From positions 186,001-250,000 of the forward strand of contig CAJPNK010000001.1 in NCBI GenBank assembly GCA_905372095.1: a stretch of DNA of 64,000 nucleotides, given 5' to 3'. Positions 1 to 8,198 of the stretch are shown piece by piece. This DNA comes from Candidatus Saccharimonadota bacterium (lineage in GTDB: Bacteria; Patescibacteriota; Saccharimonadia; Saccharimonadales; Saccharimonadaceae). The notes beneath the pieces were generated by a model that searched no databases, was not told the DNA's origin, and saw only the letters and a program-made list of their open reading frames with translations. A program made the position numbers and the translations under genes. Numbering within the stretch: position 1 is the first letter of the stretch; the number at the start of each line of letters is the position of its first letter.

Positions 1-2
1 AC

Positions 3-1538
3 GAACATGCCGACCAGGAGGTGTCGTCAGCTGTTAATACAACTGAACGAATCTCGTCAGCCAACACTCATCAGGCGATTGAAATACCTAAGCCAGAAGA
101 TACTGGCAGCGCTGTTGTAGCAACTCGCTCTCAGAAAGAGCCAGCGATAGAAAAAGTATCAAGCACGCTAATTGATGCTAATGATACTTTAGCCGACAGC
201 GGGACTTCTACTGCGATCGACAGAGAAGATAGTACACAAGAGCCGCCAGTTCTAAAGCCAAAATCTATTAATACAGAGAATAATAATCTACTTAAAAAAA
301 CTACTCCGAAAAATATTACAACTAGGCCTAATAGTGATTCATCAACAGATTTTGAAGTCTCAGCCGAGATGTCTTTAGAGGCTAAAAAAAATCCGTCGAT
401 AGATAAGCAAAACCCGTTAGCTGACGATAAAAAGGATAATATTAGCTCTCCTTCCGCGGTTGAATCTGTTGATTATTCCAGAAAAACTCTGCCAGAAACT
501 CGATTGGTAAACGATGTACAAAATACATCAGATGGAGAGGATTCAGCCGTAAAGCTTGTAGAGAAGGAAAGTGCGCCGTCAAAAAAAGCAGTTGTTAAAA
601 ATCATAATACACATTACAGCGATAGTGCTAGTGCGTTTAATCAGATAGAGCAGGTAGAAACGGTCGCAAATGCTCCTGCTGTAAAATTGCCTGCAGAAAC
701 TGCTAGTTGGGCTAGCGAAAATGAAATCTTTGTAGTTGACCGGGAAGAAAGTTTTGCTAATAACCATAGAGACGAGTCTATGCAGCGTGAGGCAGTATTA
801 ATAGATAGCGATAATGACTTGCCGACTTTACCACAGAACGAACTAACGCCAAAAGTTAATATTGAGCAAGACCTGGAGCCGAAAAATACTACTGAGATAA
901 ATATTCAATTGCGTTCTGACCGGTCCTCTGAGCGATGGCCAAAATTGGATGAGATGGTAAATTCAGTGTTGCCACCGAGCGGGTCTTTAAAATCTGAACT
1001 ATTATCTAAACTGGATAAGACGTCAAGCAGCTTGCAAGAGCATGACGAGAGACAAACCTCTGAACTATGGCCTAAGCCGGATGAGGCGTCAAATCAATCG
1101 ATTGATCAAGTGGACTTTGAAGACGACAAACCAGTTCGTCAAAAAGCTCAGCAAACAAGAATCACACAACCAAACGAAAACGACACAATATACGTTGATT
1201 TGAGGAATGAGCATGCTAGCAGCGAGGTAGACAGTCTGCACAGCGAACCAACTGCGGACTATGCGAATCAAATAGAAATGAATAATGATAATGATAATGA
1301 CTTGAATTGCCAACTAAATGATAATAGCGGCAGCCAGGCGGAAAAACTACATAAGGTTGCTTTTGCTCATCCCTTAGCGGCGTTATGGACCGATGACAGC
1401 CGGCTAAATCCAGAAAATAATAAAATCTCAAAGGGTAGCAGTACCAGTGTTACTTCGTGGCTGACAAAATTGGTTGGTGCAGTAGCAGTTTATGTGGCTT
1501 GCAGTAGGCGGGAAAGTACGCTTGGTGTTTCTAATTAG
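3..1538 (+). CDS. Partial low-complexity acidic protein with C-terminal membrane segment
   Basis: The frame is open to the left edge, so the true start lies outside the window. The first GTG at 21 sits directly on an AGGAGG and has no ribosome-site spacing. The visible 511 residues are rich in Ser, Asn, Asp, Glu, Thr and Lys, with no recognisable fold. One hydrophobic stretch close to the C-terminus (LVGAVAVYVA) is followed by a short charged tail. A motif occurs twice about 42 residues apart, as ERWPKLDEM and ELWPKPDEA, which suggests a degenerate repeat. The order and composition fit a disordered surface stalk or tail-anchored protein. Function unknown; family not recognised. Confidence 0.7.
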   Translation, partial: EHADQEVSSAVNTTERISSANTHQAIEIPKPEDTGSAVVATRSQKEPAIEKVSSTLIDANDTLADSGTSTAIDREDSTQEPPVLKPKSINTENNNLLKKTTPKNITTRPNSDSSTDFEVSAEMSLEAKKNPSIDKQNPLADDKKDNISSPSAVESVDYSRKTLPETRLVNDVQNTSDGEDSAVKLVEKESAPSKKAVVKNHNTHYSDSASAFNQIEQVETVANAPAVKLPAETASWASENEIFVVDREESFANNHRDESMQREAVLIDSDNDLPTLPQNELTPKVNIEQDLEPKNTTEINIQLRSDRSSERWPKLDEMVNSVLPPSGSLKSELLSKLDKTSSSLQEHDERQTSELWPKPDEASNQSIDQVDFEDDKPVRQKAQQTRITQPNENDTIYVDLRNEHASSEVDSLHSEPTADYANQIEMNNDNDNDLNCQLNDNSGSQAEKLHKVAFAHPLAALWTDDSRLNPENNKISKGSSTSVTSWLTKLVGAVAVYVACSRRESTLGVSN

Positions 1539-1564
1539 ACATTGTAAAAACCTTAAGTTATAAT
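1536..1564 (+). promoter_or_regulatory. Strong sigma-70-like promoter
   Basis: TAGACA (1536-1541), a 17-nt spacer and a perfect TATAAT (1559-1564). Transcription would start near 1571, about 90 nt upstream of the start at 1660. It would run through the hairpin at 1623-1638 before reaching that gene. Confidence 0.6.
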
Positions 1565-1622
1565 AAATATATGTCCTGTGATGGTACGCCACCAGTGAAT
1601 ACACCAACTATTTTGAATTTTA

Positions 1623-1643
1623 GCGCCCCTTTGGGCGTCTTTT
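1623..1643 (+). terminator. Hairpin plus U-tract: terminator or attenuator
   Basis: A five-base-pair CGCCC/GGGCG stem with a CTTT loop (extended by a G-T pair) is followed by TCTTTT. It lies between a strong promoter (1536-1564) and the gene at 1660. It could therefore end a ~72-nt small RNA or act as an attenuator in the leader. It could also end read-through from the preceding gene. Confidence 0.6.
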
Positions 1644-1659
1644 AATTATGAGGAGATAT

Positions 1660-2118
1660 ATGAACAGTAATAAAAAAGTTAATCTTAAAAAAGTGATACT
1701 ATCTGCAGCTATTATCCTGCTGACTTTAGCAGGAGTGTTGGTTTATGCGTTGTCTTGGCAAGGTGATACGAAGGACATTGAGGCGGTGGCGGATAGTTTT
1801 AAGCCGTTAGATGGTTGGCAAGAGGCGGAGCGTGAGGTTGTGACGCCAAAAATAATATGTTTGATGGGAAATTGTCCAGAAGTTTATAAGTCGTGGAAGT
1901 ATAAAAAATCTGTAGATTATGACGATATTAAAAAATTTGCTGGTTACGATGAGCTGTTAGGCGTAGACGATAGGTGCAAAAACAACAATCTTAATGTCTG
2001 TGAATTTAGCGGAAAAAGAAATGGATACCAGTATAGAATACATGTTTCGCGTCGTGACAACGTGACAAACGTAGGGTTAAACGTAAGGAAAGGGGGTTTT
2101 GTTGATAATGTCAACTAA
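1660..2118 (+). CDS. Small membrane-anchored or secreted protein, unknown function
   Basis: A 152-aa protein. The start at 1660 is chosen because GAGGAGA lies just upstream. An in-frame ATG at 1648 would place that ribosome site inside the gene. Residues ~10-30 form a Lys-preceded hydrophobic signal anchor (VILSAAIILLTLAGVLVYAL). The remainder is exported, with four Cys that could form disulfides (IICLMGNC, DRCKNNNLNVC). It lies 51 nt before the cutinase-VWA gene and probably shares its transcript. Disulfide-forming proteins are encoded elsewhere in the window. No family recognised. Confidence 0.7.
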   Translation: MNSNKKVNLKKVILSAAIILLTLAGVLVYALSWQGDTKDIEAVADSFKPLDGWQEAEREVVTPKIICLMGNCPEVYKSWKYKKSVDYDDIKKFAGYDELLGVDDRCKNNNLNVCEFSGKRNGYQYRIHVSRRDNVTNVGLNVRKGGFVDNVN

Positions 2119-2169
2119 CTATACACTTTAATACTTAAGATTACTTCAAATTGTGGGAGCGGAAGTTTT

Positions 2170-4326
2170 ATGAATAAGCAAATTGCAATAATTTACGTAC
2201 TCATAGCGTCTATGATTCTTAATGTGTTTGTATCTAATTTTGATGCTTTAGCAGCGAATATTGACAATAAATGCACGCTAGTTACGGGTATATTTGCTAG
2301 AGGATCTGGTCAAAAGGTTGGTCAAGACAGAAATGAAACCTCGCGTTTTAGGAATCAGCTGCTATCTAGAATTGGCGACGAGTCTAAGTTAAACTTCTAC
2401 GAGCTTGGTAGTGAAAGCTATGGCGGCAATCAATATCCAGCGGTTGACGTCAGTAATGTTTGGAATGGCAATGCTATTGGCGCCAAGATTAGTGGTGGTA
2501 TGGGAAACGCTTACGGCAAAAGCGTGAAAGAAGGCGTTGCAGAATTACGTACTTATCTAGATATTCGCCATCGAAAATGTCCTAACGAATTTTTCATTCT
2601 AGGTGGTGTTTCACAGGGTGCGCAGGTAGTTGGCCAAGCATTGCCAAGTATCTCGTCTGGCGTCAAGAATAAAATAGTCTTTAACATGCTGTTTGGCGAT
2701 CCTAAATTATATTTGCCAGAGGGCGAAGGGATATTTCCGCCAGCTTGTCGTAACGAGAAATTATCAGCTTATCGGCGCGAAATTGCTAATTGCCATGTTG
2801 ACAACGGCGCACTTGGTGCCCGAAAACCGTTTTTGCCGAGCGAAGATAACTCAAAAACTGGGTTATGGTGTCTAGCTAACGATTACGTTTGTGGTAGTTC
2901 AAAATTTGTGTGGGACGTCGAGGGTCATGGTAAATATGCTAACAACAACGGACCGATTGACGATGGTGTTCGCGAAGCGGTTAGCCGATTAAAAAAGGTC
3001 ATCAAGACTACTCTACAAAGTGATACAAAGATCAATGACAAGCCTTCAAACAATAATATGGGCACTACTGGGACTGACGTGGTGTTTGTTTTGGATACCA
3101 CTGGGTCGATGTCGCCATATATCGATCAGATGAAAACCTTCATCAGAAATTATAGCTCAAAGATTAAAGAAATAAACGGACGAGTTGGTCTGGTGGTGTA
3201 TCGTGATGCTGGTGATGAGTATACCGCTAAGAAATTATCAGATTTGCAGTTAGATACTACCGACATGCTTGGTAAGCTTGAAGATATCTCTATTGATGGC
3301 GGCGGTGATGATCCAGAGGCGGCATTGCACGCTAGTATGGTGGCCATGAACGAGATGAAGTGGCAGAAGGGAGCGACAAAAGCAATCATTCTATTGACTG
3401 ATGCCGGCTATCATGAGCCAGATAGGGTTGATGGTTCGACGCTGGCGGCTGTGGCTAAGCGTTCGTTGGAGATAGATCCAGTCAATATTTATCCAGTTGT
3501 AGAAAAACACCTGGAAGGTTCGTATGAGGATATGGCCAGCCAGACCACTGGCCAAGTAATTGTTAGCGGTGGTGAAAATGACACCATTGCTGCGCTAAGT
3601 AAAGCCTTAACTAAAATTAAGAATCGTCCGAACGCCAAACTGAAAATTGGCGAATATTATGCGGAGGTTGGGCAGAAGATTACCTTTGATGCCAGTGATT
3701 CGTACGTAGTTGATGGTAGTATTACAAAGTACGAGTGGGATTTTGATGGTGATGGTAAGATCGATCAAACGACAACAAGTCCGGTTGTCAGCCATGTCTA
3801 TAATGAAAAGTTTGATGGCATCATGCAGGTGCGAATGAGCGCTAGCAACGACACAGTGTCAAATATATCCGCGCCTGTTAAAGTTGGTATAAAACCTAAT
3901 TTGCCTGTTGGTCCTGGGGCGCCTCAGGTTTCGGCAAAAATTATTGAGCGAAATGGCAATAAGGCGACAATTCGGCTAAATTGGCAGCCAGTTGATGAAT
4001 TGTCCTCGCGCTGGCTGATTCGTCTGGATGACAATAATCTTGGTTGGGCTGTTGGTGAACAGCGACAACTTGATATTACCGATGTAGACGTATCGACGAG
4101 TAGAAAAGTCACGGTGACAGGCATCAAAGCTGACGGTTACGCCGGCAAGCCTGCAACCATACAAGTTGATAACGAGATACCTGCGCCTAACCCTGAAGGG
4201 CCAATCTCTCGGCCATGTCCTTATAAAATTAGAGTAGGTTTATTTACGATAGCCTGCCGTTACCAAAAGGTAACGTTTGGCGGCTGGTCATTTTATTGGA
4301 TGGTTTGGTATATCGTTAGAAGTTAA
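2170..4326 (+). CDS. Secreted cutinase-like / von Willebrand A / PKD surface protein
   Basis: 718 aa with an N-terminal signal segment (~5-29). Residues ~33-280 resemble the cutinase family of serine esterases: the nucleophile motif G-V-S-Q-G has Ser148, and a C-terminal D-Y-V-C (Asp238) and G-H-G (His253) complete a plausible triad. Residues ~300-480 are a VWA domain with a metal-binding start D-T-T-G-S (Asp309-Ser313) and a later GGGDDPEAAL segment. Residues ~500-580 hold a PKD-like domain (YEWDFDGDG), then a fibronectin III-like stretch and a hydrophobic, Trp-rich C-terminus that may anchor it. Ribosome site GGAGCGGA. A cell-surface adhesin or hydrolase acting on a host envelope is inferred. 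The esterase activity is not proven. Confidence 0.8.
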   Translation: MNKQIAIIYVLIASMILNVFVSNFDALAANIDNKCTLVTGIFARGSGQKVGQDRNETSRFRNQLLSRIGDESKLNFYELGSESYGGNQYPAVDVSNVWNGNAIGAKISGGMGNAYGKSVKEGVAELRTYLDIRHRKCPNEFFILGGVSQGAQVVGQALPSISSGVKNKIVFNMLFGDPKLYLPEGEGIFPPACRNEKLSAYRREIANCHVDNGALGARKPFLPSEDNSKTGLWCLANDYVCGSSKFVWDVEGHGKYANNNGPIDDGVREAVSRLKKVIKTTLQSDTKINDKPSNNNMGTTGTDVVFVLDTTGSMSPYIDQMKTFIRNYSSKIKEINGRVGLVVYRDAGDEYTAKKLSDLQLDTTDMLGKLEDISIDGGGDDPEAALHASMVAMNEMKWQKGATKAIILLTDAGYHEPDRVDGSTLAAVAKRSLEIDPVNIYPVVEKHLEGSYEDMASQTTGQVIVSGGENDTIAALSKALTKIKNRPNAKLKIGEYYAEVGQKITFDASDSYVVDGSITKYEWDFDGDGKIDQTTTSPVVSHVYNEKFDGIMQVRMSASNDTVSNISAPVKVGIKPNLPVGPGAPQVSAKIIERNGNKATIRLNWQPVDELSSRWLIRLDDNNLGWAVGEQRQLDITDVDVSTSRKVTVTGIKADGYAGKPATIQVDNEIPAPNPEGPISRPCPYKIRVGLFTIACRYQKVTFGGWSFYWMVWYIVRS

Positions 4327-4361
4327 GTATGTGTAGAGAAGTAATAATTTCATTAGCATAG

Positions 4362-4367
4362 TATAAT
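4362..4367 (+). promoter_or_regulatory. -10 box of radC, leaderless arrangement
   Basis: Perfect TATAAT followed by 7 nt and the ATG at 4375, so transcription should begin at or next to the start codon. No -35 consensus is evident. Confidence 0.6.
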
Positions 4368-4374
4368 TTTATAT

Positions 4375-5028
4375 ATGAAGCTGTCTGATCGTCATCCCAA
4401 CGACCGTCCCCGCGAGAAATTAGCGCGGTATGGTACGGCGCGGCTGAGTGACTTGGAACTGTTGATGGCGATTATTGGCAGCGGCAATGCTCGGGCGGAT
4501 GTCGGTAAGATTGCGCGCGAGGTGCTGAAAATTTTGCGTCAAAAAGGCGGTGATGTCTCGTATGATGATCTGCGTGGCGTGGTTGGTTTGGGTGATGCGA
4601 AAATCCCGGTGATTTTGGCGAATTTTGAGTTGGCACGGCGCTATTTGATGGACGACGAGCGCCCGGTGATTGATTCGCCGGAAAAGGCGGTCGAGCTTCT
4701 GGCTGACATTCGTGATAAAAAGCAGGAATATTTCGTCTGTCTGACGCTGGATGGTGCGAATCGTTTGATCGCCAAGCGGGTGGTGACCATCGGCACGCTG
4801 ACCGCCAGCTTGGTACACCCGCGCGAGGTCTTCGCCGACGCCATCGCCGACCGTGCGGCCTCGATCATCGTGGCGCATAATCATACGAGTGGGAGCTTGG
4901 AGGCGAGTCAGGCTGATAAAGACGTTACCAGCAGGCTGGCGGAAGCGGGAAAACTACTTGGTGTTACGCTTAATGATCATATTATCGTTACAAAAGCTGA
5001 CTACAAAAGTCTGCTACACTCAGAGTAA
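4375..5028 (+). CDS. radC: RadC-family JAB/MPN-domain protein
   Basis: 217 aa, the usual RadC length. The N-terminal half is helix-hairpin-helix-like (LMAIIGSGNARADVGKIA; GLGDAKIPVILA). The C-terminal JAB metallo-domain carries H-N-H-T-S-G-S at ~165-171 followed by D, the zinc-binding motif, with Thr in place of the usual Pro. RadC proteins are linked to DNA recombination and natural transformation, but their biochemical role remains unsettled. It is monocistronic, with the ATG immediately downstream of TATAAT. The GC-rich codon use resembles housekeeping genes here rather than the neighbouring AT-rich island. Confidence 0.93.
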   Translation: MKLSDRHPNDRPREKLARYGTARLSDLELLMAIIGSGNARADVGKIAREVLKILRQKGGDVSYDDLRGVVGLGDAKIPVILANFELARRYLMDDERPVIDSPEKAVELLADIRDKKQEYFVCLTLDGANRLIAKRVVTIGTLTASLVHPREVFADAIADRAASIIVAHNHTSGSLEASQADKDVTSRLAEAGKLLGVTLNDHIIVTKADYKSLLHSE

Positions 5029-5041
5029 ACGACCCCCAATC

Positions 5042-5050
5042 TGATATAAT
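5042..5050 (+). promoter_or_regulatory. Extended -10 promoter of the hsdM operon, leaderless
   Basis: TGA-TATAAT (TATAAT 5045-5050, TG at 5042-5043) lies 6 nt from the ATG at 5057. There is no ribosome site, so a leaderless mRNA is expected for the five-gene operon. Confidence 0.6.
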
Positions 5051-5056
5051 TTATCT

Positions 5057-6544
5057 ATGAATACGAGGGAGCTTGAAAAGCAGTTGTGGACTGCGGCGGA
5101 TAAACTACGGGGTAATATTAGTTCGTCGGACTATAAATATGTGGTACTGGGGCTGATTTTTCTAAAATATGTTTCAGATGCGTTTTCGGTACGATATCAG
5201 GCAGCGATTGATGAGAACTATGATCCTGAAGACCGGGATTGGTATTTGGCGGAGAATATTTTTTGGATTCCCAAGGAGGCTCGTTGGGAACACCTGGTGG
5301 CGAGCGCCAAGCAGCCAGAAATTGGCGTGCTAGTCGATAGTGCCATGGAAGCAGTTGAACGCGATAATCCAAGTTTGAAAGGTGTTTTGCCGAAAAATTA
5401 TGCTCGTGAAGCTCTGGATAAGCGTCGATTGGGTGAACTCATTGATTTATTTACCAATATCAAATTCGACACTGCCAGTTCCAAAGACTTGCTTGGTCAA
5501 GTGTACGAATATTTTATGGGTATGTTTGCTGACAGTGAGGGTAAGCATGGTGGTGAATTCTACACGCCGCGCTCCATCGTGAAATTGCTAGTAGAAATGC
5601 TTGAGCCATACAGCGGGCGCGTGTACGACCCATGTTGCGGTAGCGGCGGTATGTTTGTTTGGAGCGAGAAGTTTGTCGAGGAGCATGCTGGACGTGTCAG
5701 TGACATTGCGGTGTATGGTCAGGAATTCAACGAAACGACTTGGCGACTCGCTAAAATGAACATGGCAATTCGGGGAATTGACGCGAATATTAAACGCGGC
5801 AACACCCTGATGGACGACCAGCTTCCTGACCTGAAAGCTGATTATATCTTGGCTAATCCGCCGTTTAATATTAGTGACTGGGGTCAGGAGCACTTACAGG
5901 CTGACCCGCGCTGGAAGTATGGCCTGCCGCCAAAGGGTAATGCTAACTTTGCTTGGATTCAACATATGATTCACCACTTGAGCCCGCGCGGTACGGCAGG
6001 TTTTGTGTTGGCAAACGGCAGTATGAGCAGTCAAACTGGCGGTGAAGGTGATATCCGCAAGCAGTTGGTACTCAATGATATGGTTGACGCCATCGTCACA
6101 CTGCCGAGCCAGTTGTTTTTTAACGTTGCTATACCATGCTGCTTGTGGTTTGTGTCGCGTGATCGTGCCAATCGTCACGGCAAAGTGCTGTTCATCGATG
6201 GGCGTAATTTGGGTAAAATGGTAACCCGCCGCAACCGCGAACTGACCGAAGAAGACATTGCCCGGGTAGCGAAGACATATCATGATTATAAAACCGCCAG
6301 TGCGGATTACACTGACCAGCCGGGTTTCTGTAAAGCCGCTGATCTAGAAGAAATTAAGCAGCATGACTATGTACTGACGCCTGGTCGTTACGTTGGTATT
6401 GAGGAGGCCGAGGAAGATGATGAACCGTTTGCCGAGAAATTTGCTAGGTTGACAGCCGAGCTTGAAGGACAGTTTGCGAAGAGCTGTGAGCTGGAGGTAA
6501 AGATAAAAGAGAACCTTGCCAAAATAGAGAAAGAAATCAAATGA
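5057..6544 (+). CDS. hsdM: Type I restriction-modification system, methyltransferase (M) subunit
   Basis: 495 aa, full length. An N-terminal helical HsdM domain (LEKQLWTAADKLRGNI) is followed by an N6-adenine methyltransferase domain. AdoMet motif I is DPCCGSGGMF (from Asp191) and the catalytic motif IV is NPPF (from Asn267). HGGEFYTPRSIV is the family's typical pre-motif. It should pair with HsdS for modification and with HsdR, encoded separately at 12109, for cleavage. The stop overlaps the next start as ATGA. The C-terminus is a charged, probable coiled coil. Confidence 0.95.
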   Translation: MNTRELEKQLWTAADKLRGNISSSDYKYVVLGLIFLKYVSDAFSVRYQAAIDENYDPEDRDWYLAENIFWIPKEARWEHLVASAKQPEIGVLVDSAMEAVERDNPSLKGVLPKNYAREALDKRRLGELIDLFTNIKFDTASSKDLLGQVYEYFMGMFADSEGKHGGEFYTPRSIVKLLVEMLEPYSGRVYDPCCGSGGMFVWSEKFVEEHAGRVSDIAVYGQEFNETTWRLAKMNMAIRGIDANIKRGNTLMDDQLPDLKADYILANPPFNISDWGQEHLQADPRWKYGLPPKGNANFAWIQHMIHHLSPRGTAGFVLANGSMSSQTGGEGDIRKQLVLNDMVDAIVTLPSQLFFNVAIPCCLWFVSRDRANRHGKVLFIDGRNLGKMVTRRNRELTEEDIARVAKTYHDYKTASADYTDQPGFCKAADLEEIKQHDYVLTPGRYVGIEEAEEDDEPFAEKFARLTAELEGQFAKSCELEVKIKENLAKIEKEIK

Positions 6545-6906
6545 CGAGTGGCGACAACCCGAACAGCGAGATGGTGGTGTATGTTGGCGATGATGGTAGG
6601 CTACAGATTAATGTAAGGTTCCAAGGTGAAACAATATGGCTTACTCAAGCTCAGTTAGCCAACCTTTTTGATACCTCGCGACCAAATATTACCATGCATA
6701 TTAAGAATATTTTTGATGAGGGCGAGCTAAATGAGACTTCAGTATGTAAGGATTTCTTACTAACTGCTACGGATGGTAAGAAATATACCACGAAGCACTA
6801 TAACCTAGATATGGTAATTGCGCTTGGTTACCGCGTGAAATCAAATATAGCGACGAATTTTCGTATCTGGACTCCTGTGCAGAAGATGGTTGAGGGGAAG
6901 AGATGA
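6541..6906 (+). CDS. RhuM-like protein, truncated form
   Basis: 121 aa matching only the N-terminal part of the RhuM family: a winged-helix-like segment (IWLTQAQLANLFDTSRPNI) and then NLDMVIALGYRVKS. Full-length family members normally run to ~300 aa. Here the family's FRIW motif is followed by ~13 unrelated residues and a stop. It overlaps hsdM upstream and the KAP gene downstream by ATGA. It could be a retained DNA-binding fragment or the remnant of an insertion. RhuM genes are often found next to type I systems; their function is unknown. Confidence 0.75.
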   Translation: MTSGDNPNSEMVVYVGDDGRLQINVRFQGETIWLTQAQLANLFDTSRPNITMHIKNIFDEGELNETSVCKDFLLTATDGKKYTTKHYNLDMVIALGYRVKSNIATNFRIWTPVQKMVEGKR

Positions 6907-8198
6907 AAGAATTAACAAGCGAACAAATTCTAGAGCATTTGCGCAATAATACTATTTTGCGCAACAATCAGCTGTCAATGCTCGTGAAGCTACTAAATTC
7001 ACTGAAAGAAAATACAGTTTTGGCAATTGATGGCGCATGGGGATCTGGCAAAACGGTGTTTGTAAAGCAGCTACTCATGCTGTCTGACGATACCATTCAA
7101 GGTTATGGTCATAATACTCTTGATGAGACTGCAATCAACCTTTTGCGAGAAAAACAAAAAACTTTCTATTTCAATGCGTGGGAATATGATTATCTTGGCG
7201 ACGCGCTTAGTGCTATGTTGCTAAAGTTGATAGCAGACGATGATGAAAGTCTGAATGCGGCCTCGATAAAGAAGGCTGTTAGCATGATAAATATATCTGC
7301 AGGATTAAAGAACATAACCCATGATTTTATAGACATTGACAATAAAACTCGGAAGACTGACCTCGTCAAAGCGGTAAAAGATCAAGTAAATCGACACGAT
7401 GCAGTAAATGAGTTCCTCAATAAGCTAAAAGGTGATTCCGAGAGACTCATTTTTGTCATTGACGAGCTTGATCGCTGTCGTCCGTCTTTTGCTGTCGAGT
7501 TGCTAGAAGTTGTTAAGCATTATTTTATGCGTGATGATGTGACGTTTATCATTACGACAAACGTTAATCAACTTTCACATACAATTAAGAAATATTACGG
7601 AAGTGACTTTGATGGATATGCGTATCTAAATAAATTTTTTGATTTTACGCTTGACTTGCGTAAGGTGAGTATCGAAATGTATACAAGAAGCGTGCTTGAC
7701 TGGGCTGATGACGGTATGATAGTTAATGGAGTTGCGCGTGACGCGATAGAGTATTATGGCTTTGAGATGCGTGAAATTAATTCGTACTATTCATCACTTC
7801 AATTAGTAAACCGGTTTCTAGCAAGAAATAACAACTGGAGGAAGGACCAATATCCGACACAACTTGTATTCGTACCTCTGGCTCTTGCGCTAAAAATAAA
7901 AAACGATAGGTTATATGAACAATTTACATCGGGCAAAGGTGAGGGTGCACTAAGAGATTTTGCTGCTAATTCATACAGTACTCTTGGATATGCAGAGAAG
8001 CTTGTAAATGAGGATCGTTCAATCTTATCGCAAGAGCAGATTAAAGGAATGGCGGTAGACGCACTAATAGTGGAATACAAAAATATCTTTGCTTCTGAAG
8101 GAAGGGGGCGAAGCGGTGAAAACCTACAAGATTTTCATGAAGCGATTGCTCTTATTGGTTCATATACAACGATCTCTGTAGAAGGTGATGAGCAATGA
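6903..8198 (+). CDS. KAP-family P-loop NTPase embedded in the type I operon
   Basis: 431 aa. Walker A is GAWGSGKT at ~45-52 and Walker B is FVIDELDRCRP at ~183-193, the LDRC signature of KAP/STAND-like NTPases. FNAWEYDY near residue 90 is also typical of KAP proteins. No membrane segment is evident, unlike many KAP members. Translationally coupled on both sides through ATGA overlaps (rhuM fragment and hsdS). KAP NTPases occur repeatedly in defence loci. Here it probably serves the RM complex or the PIN nuclease two genes downstream. That role is inference. Confidence 0.85.
   Translation: MKELTSEQILEHLRNNTILRNNQLSMLVKLLNSLKENTVLAIDGAWGSGKTVFVKQLLMLSDDTIQGYGHNTLDETAINLLREKQKTFYFNAWEYDYLGDALSAMLLKLIADDDESLNAASIKKAVSMINISAGLKNITHDFIDIDNKTRKTDLVKAVKDQVNRHDAVNEFLNKLKGDSERLIFVIDELDRCRPSFAVELLEVVKHYFMRDDVTFIITTNVNQLSHTIKKYYGSDFDGYAYLNKFFDFTLDLRKVSIEMYTRSVLDWADDGMIVNGVARDAIEYYGFEMREINSYYSSLQLVNRFLARNNNWRKDQYPTQLVFVPLALALKIKNDRLYEQFTSGKGEGALRDFAANSYSTLGYAEKLVNEDRSILSQEQIKGMAVDALIVEYKNIFASEGRGRSGENLQDFHEAIALIGSYTTISVEGDEQ

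Noticed and set aside
6541..8198. RhuM and KAP genes as one frameshifted gene
   Set aside because: The KAP protein has a complete N-terminus with its own start in an ATGA overlap, and the two parts belong to unrelated families.
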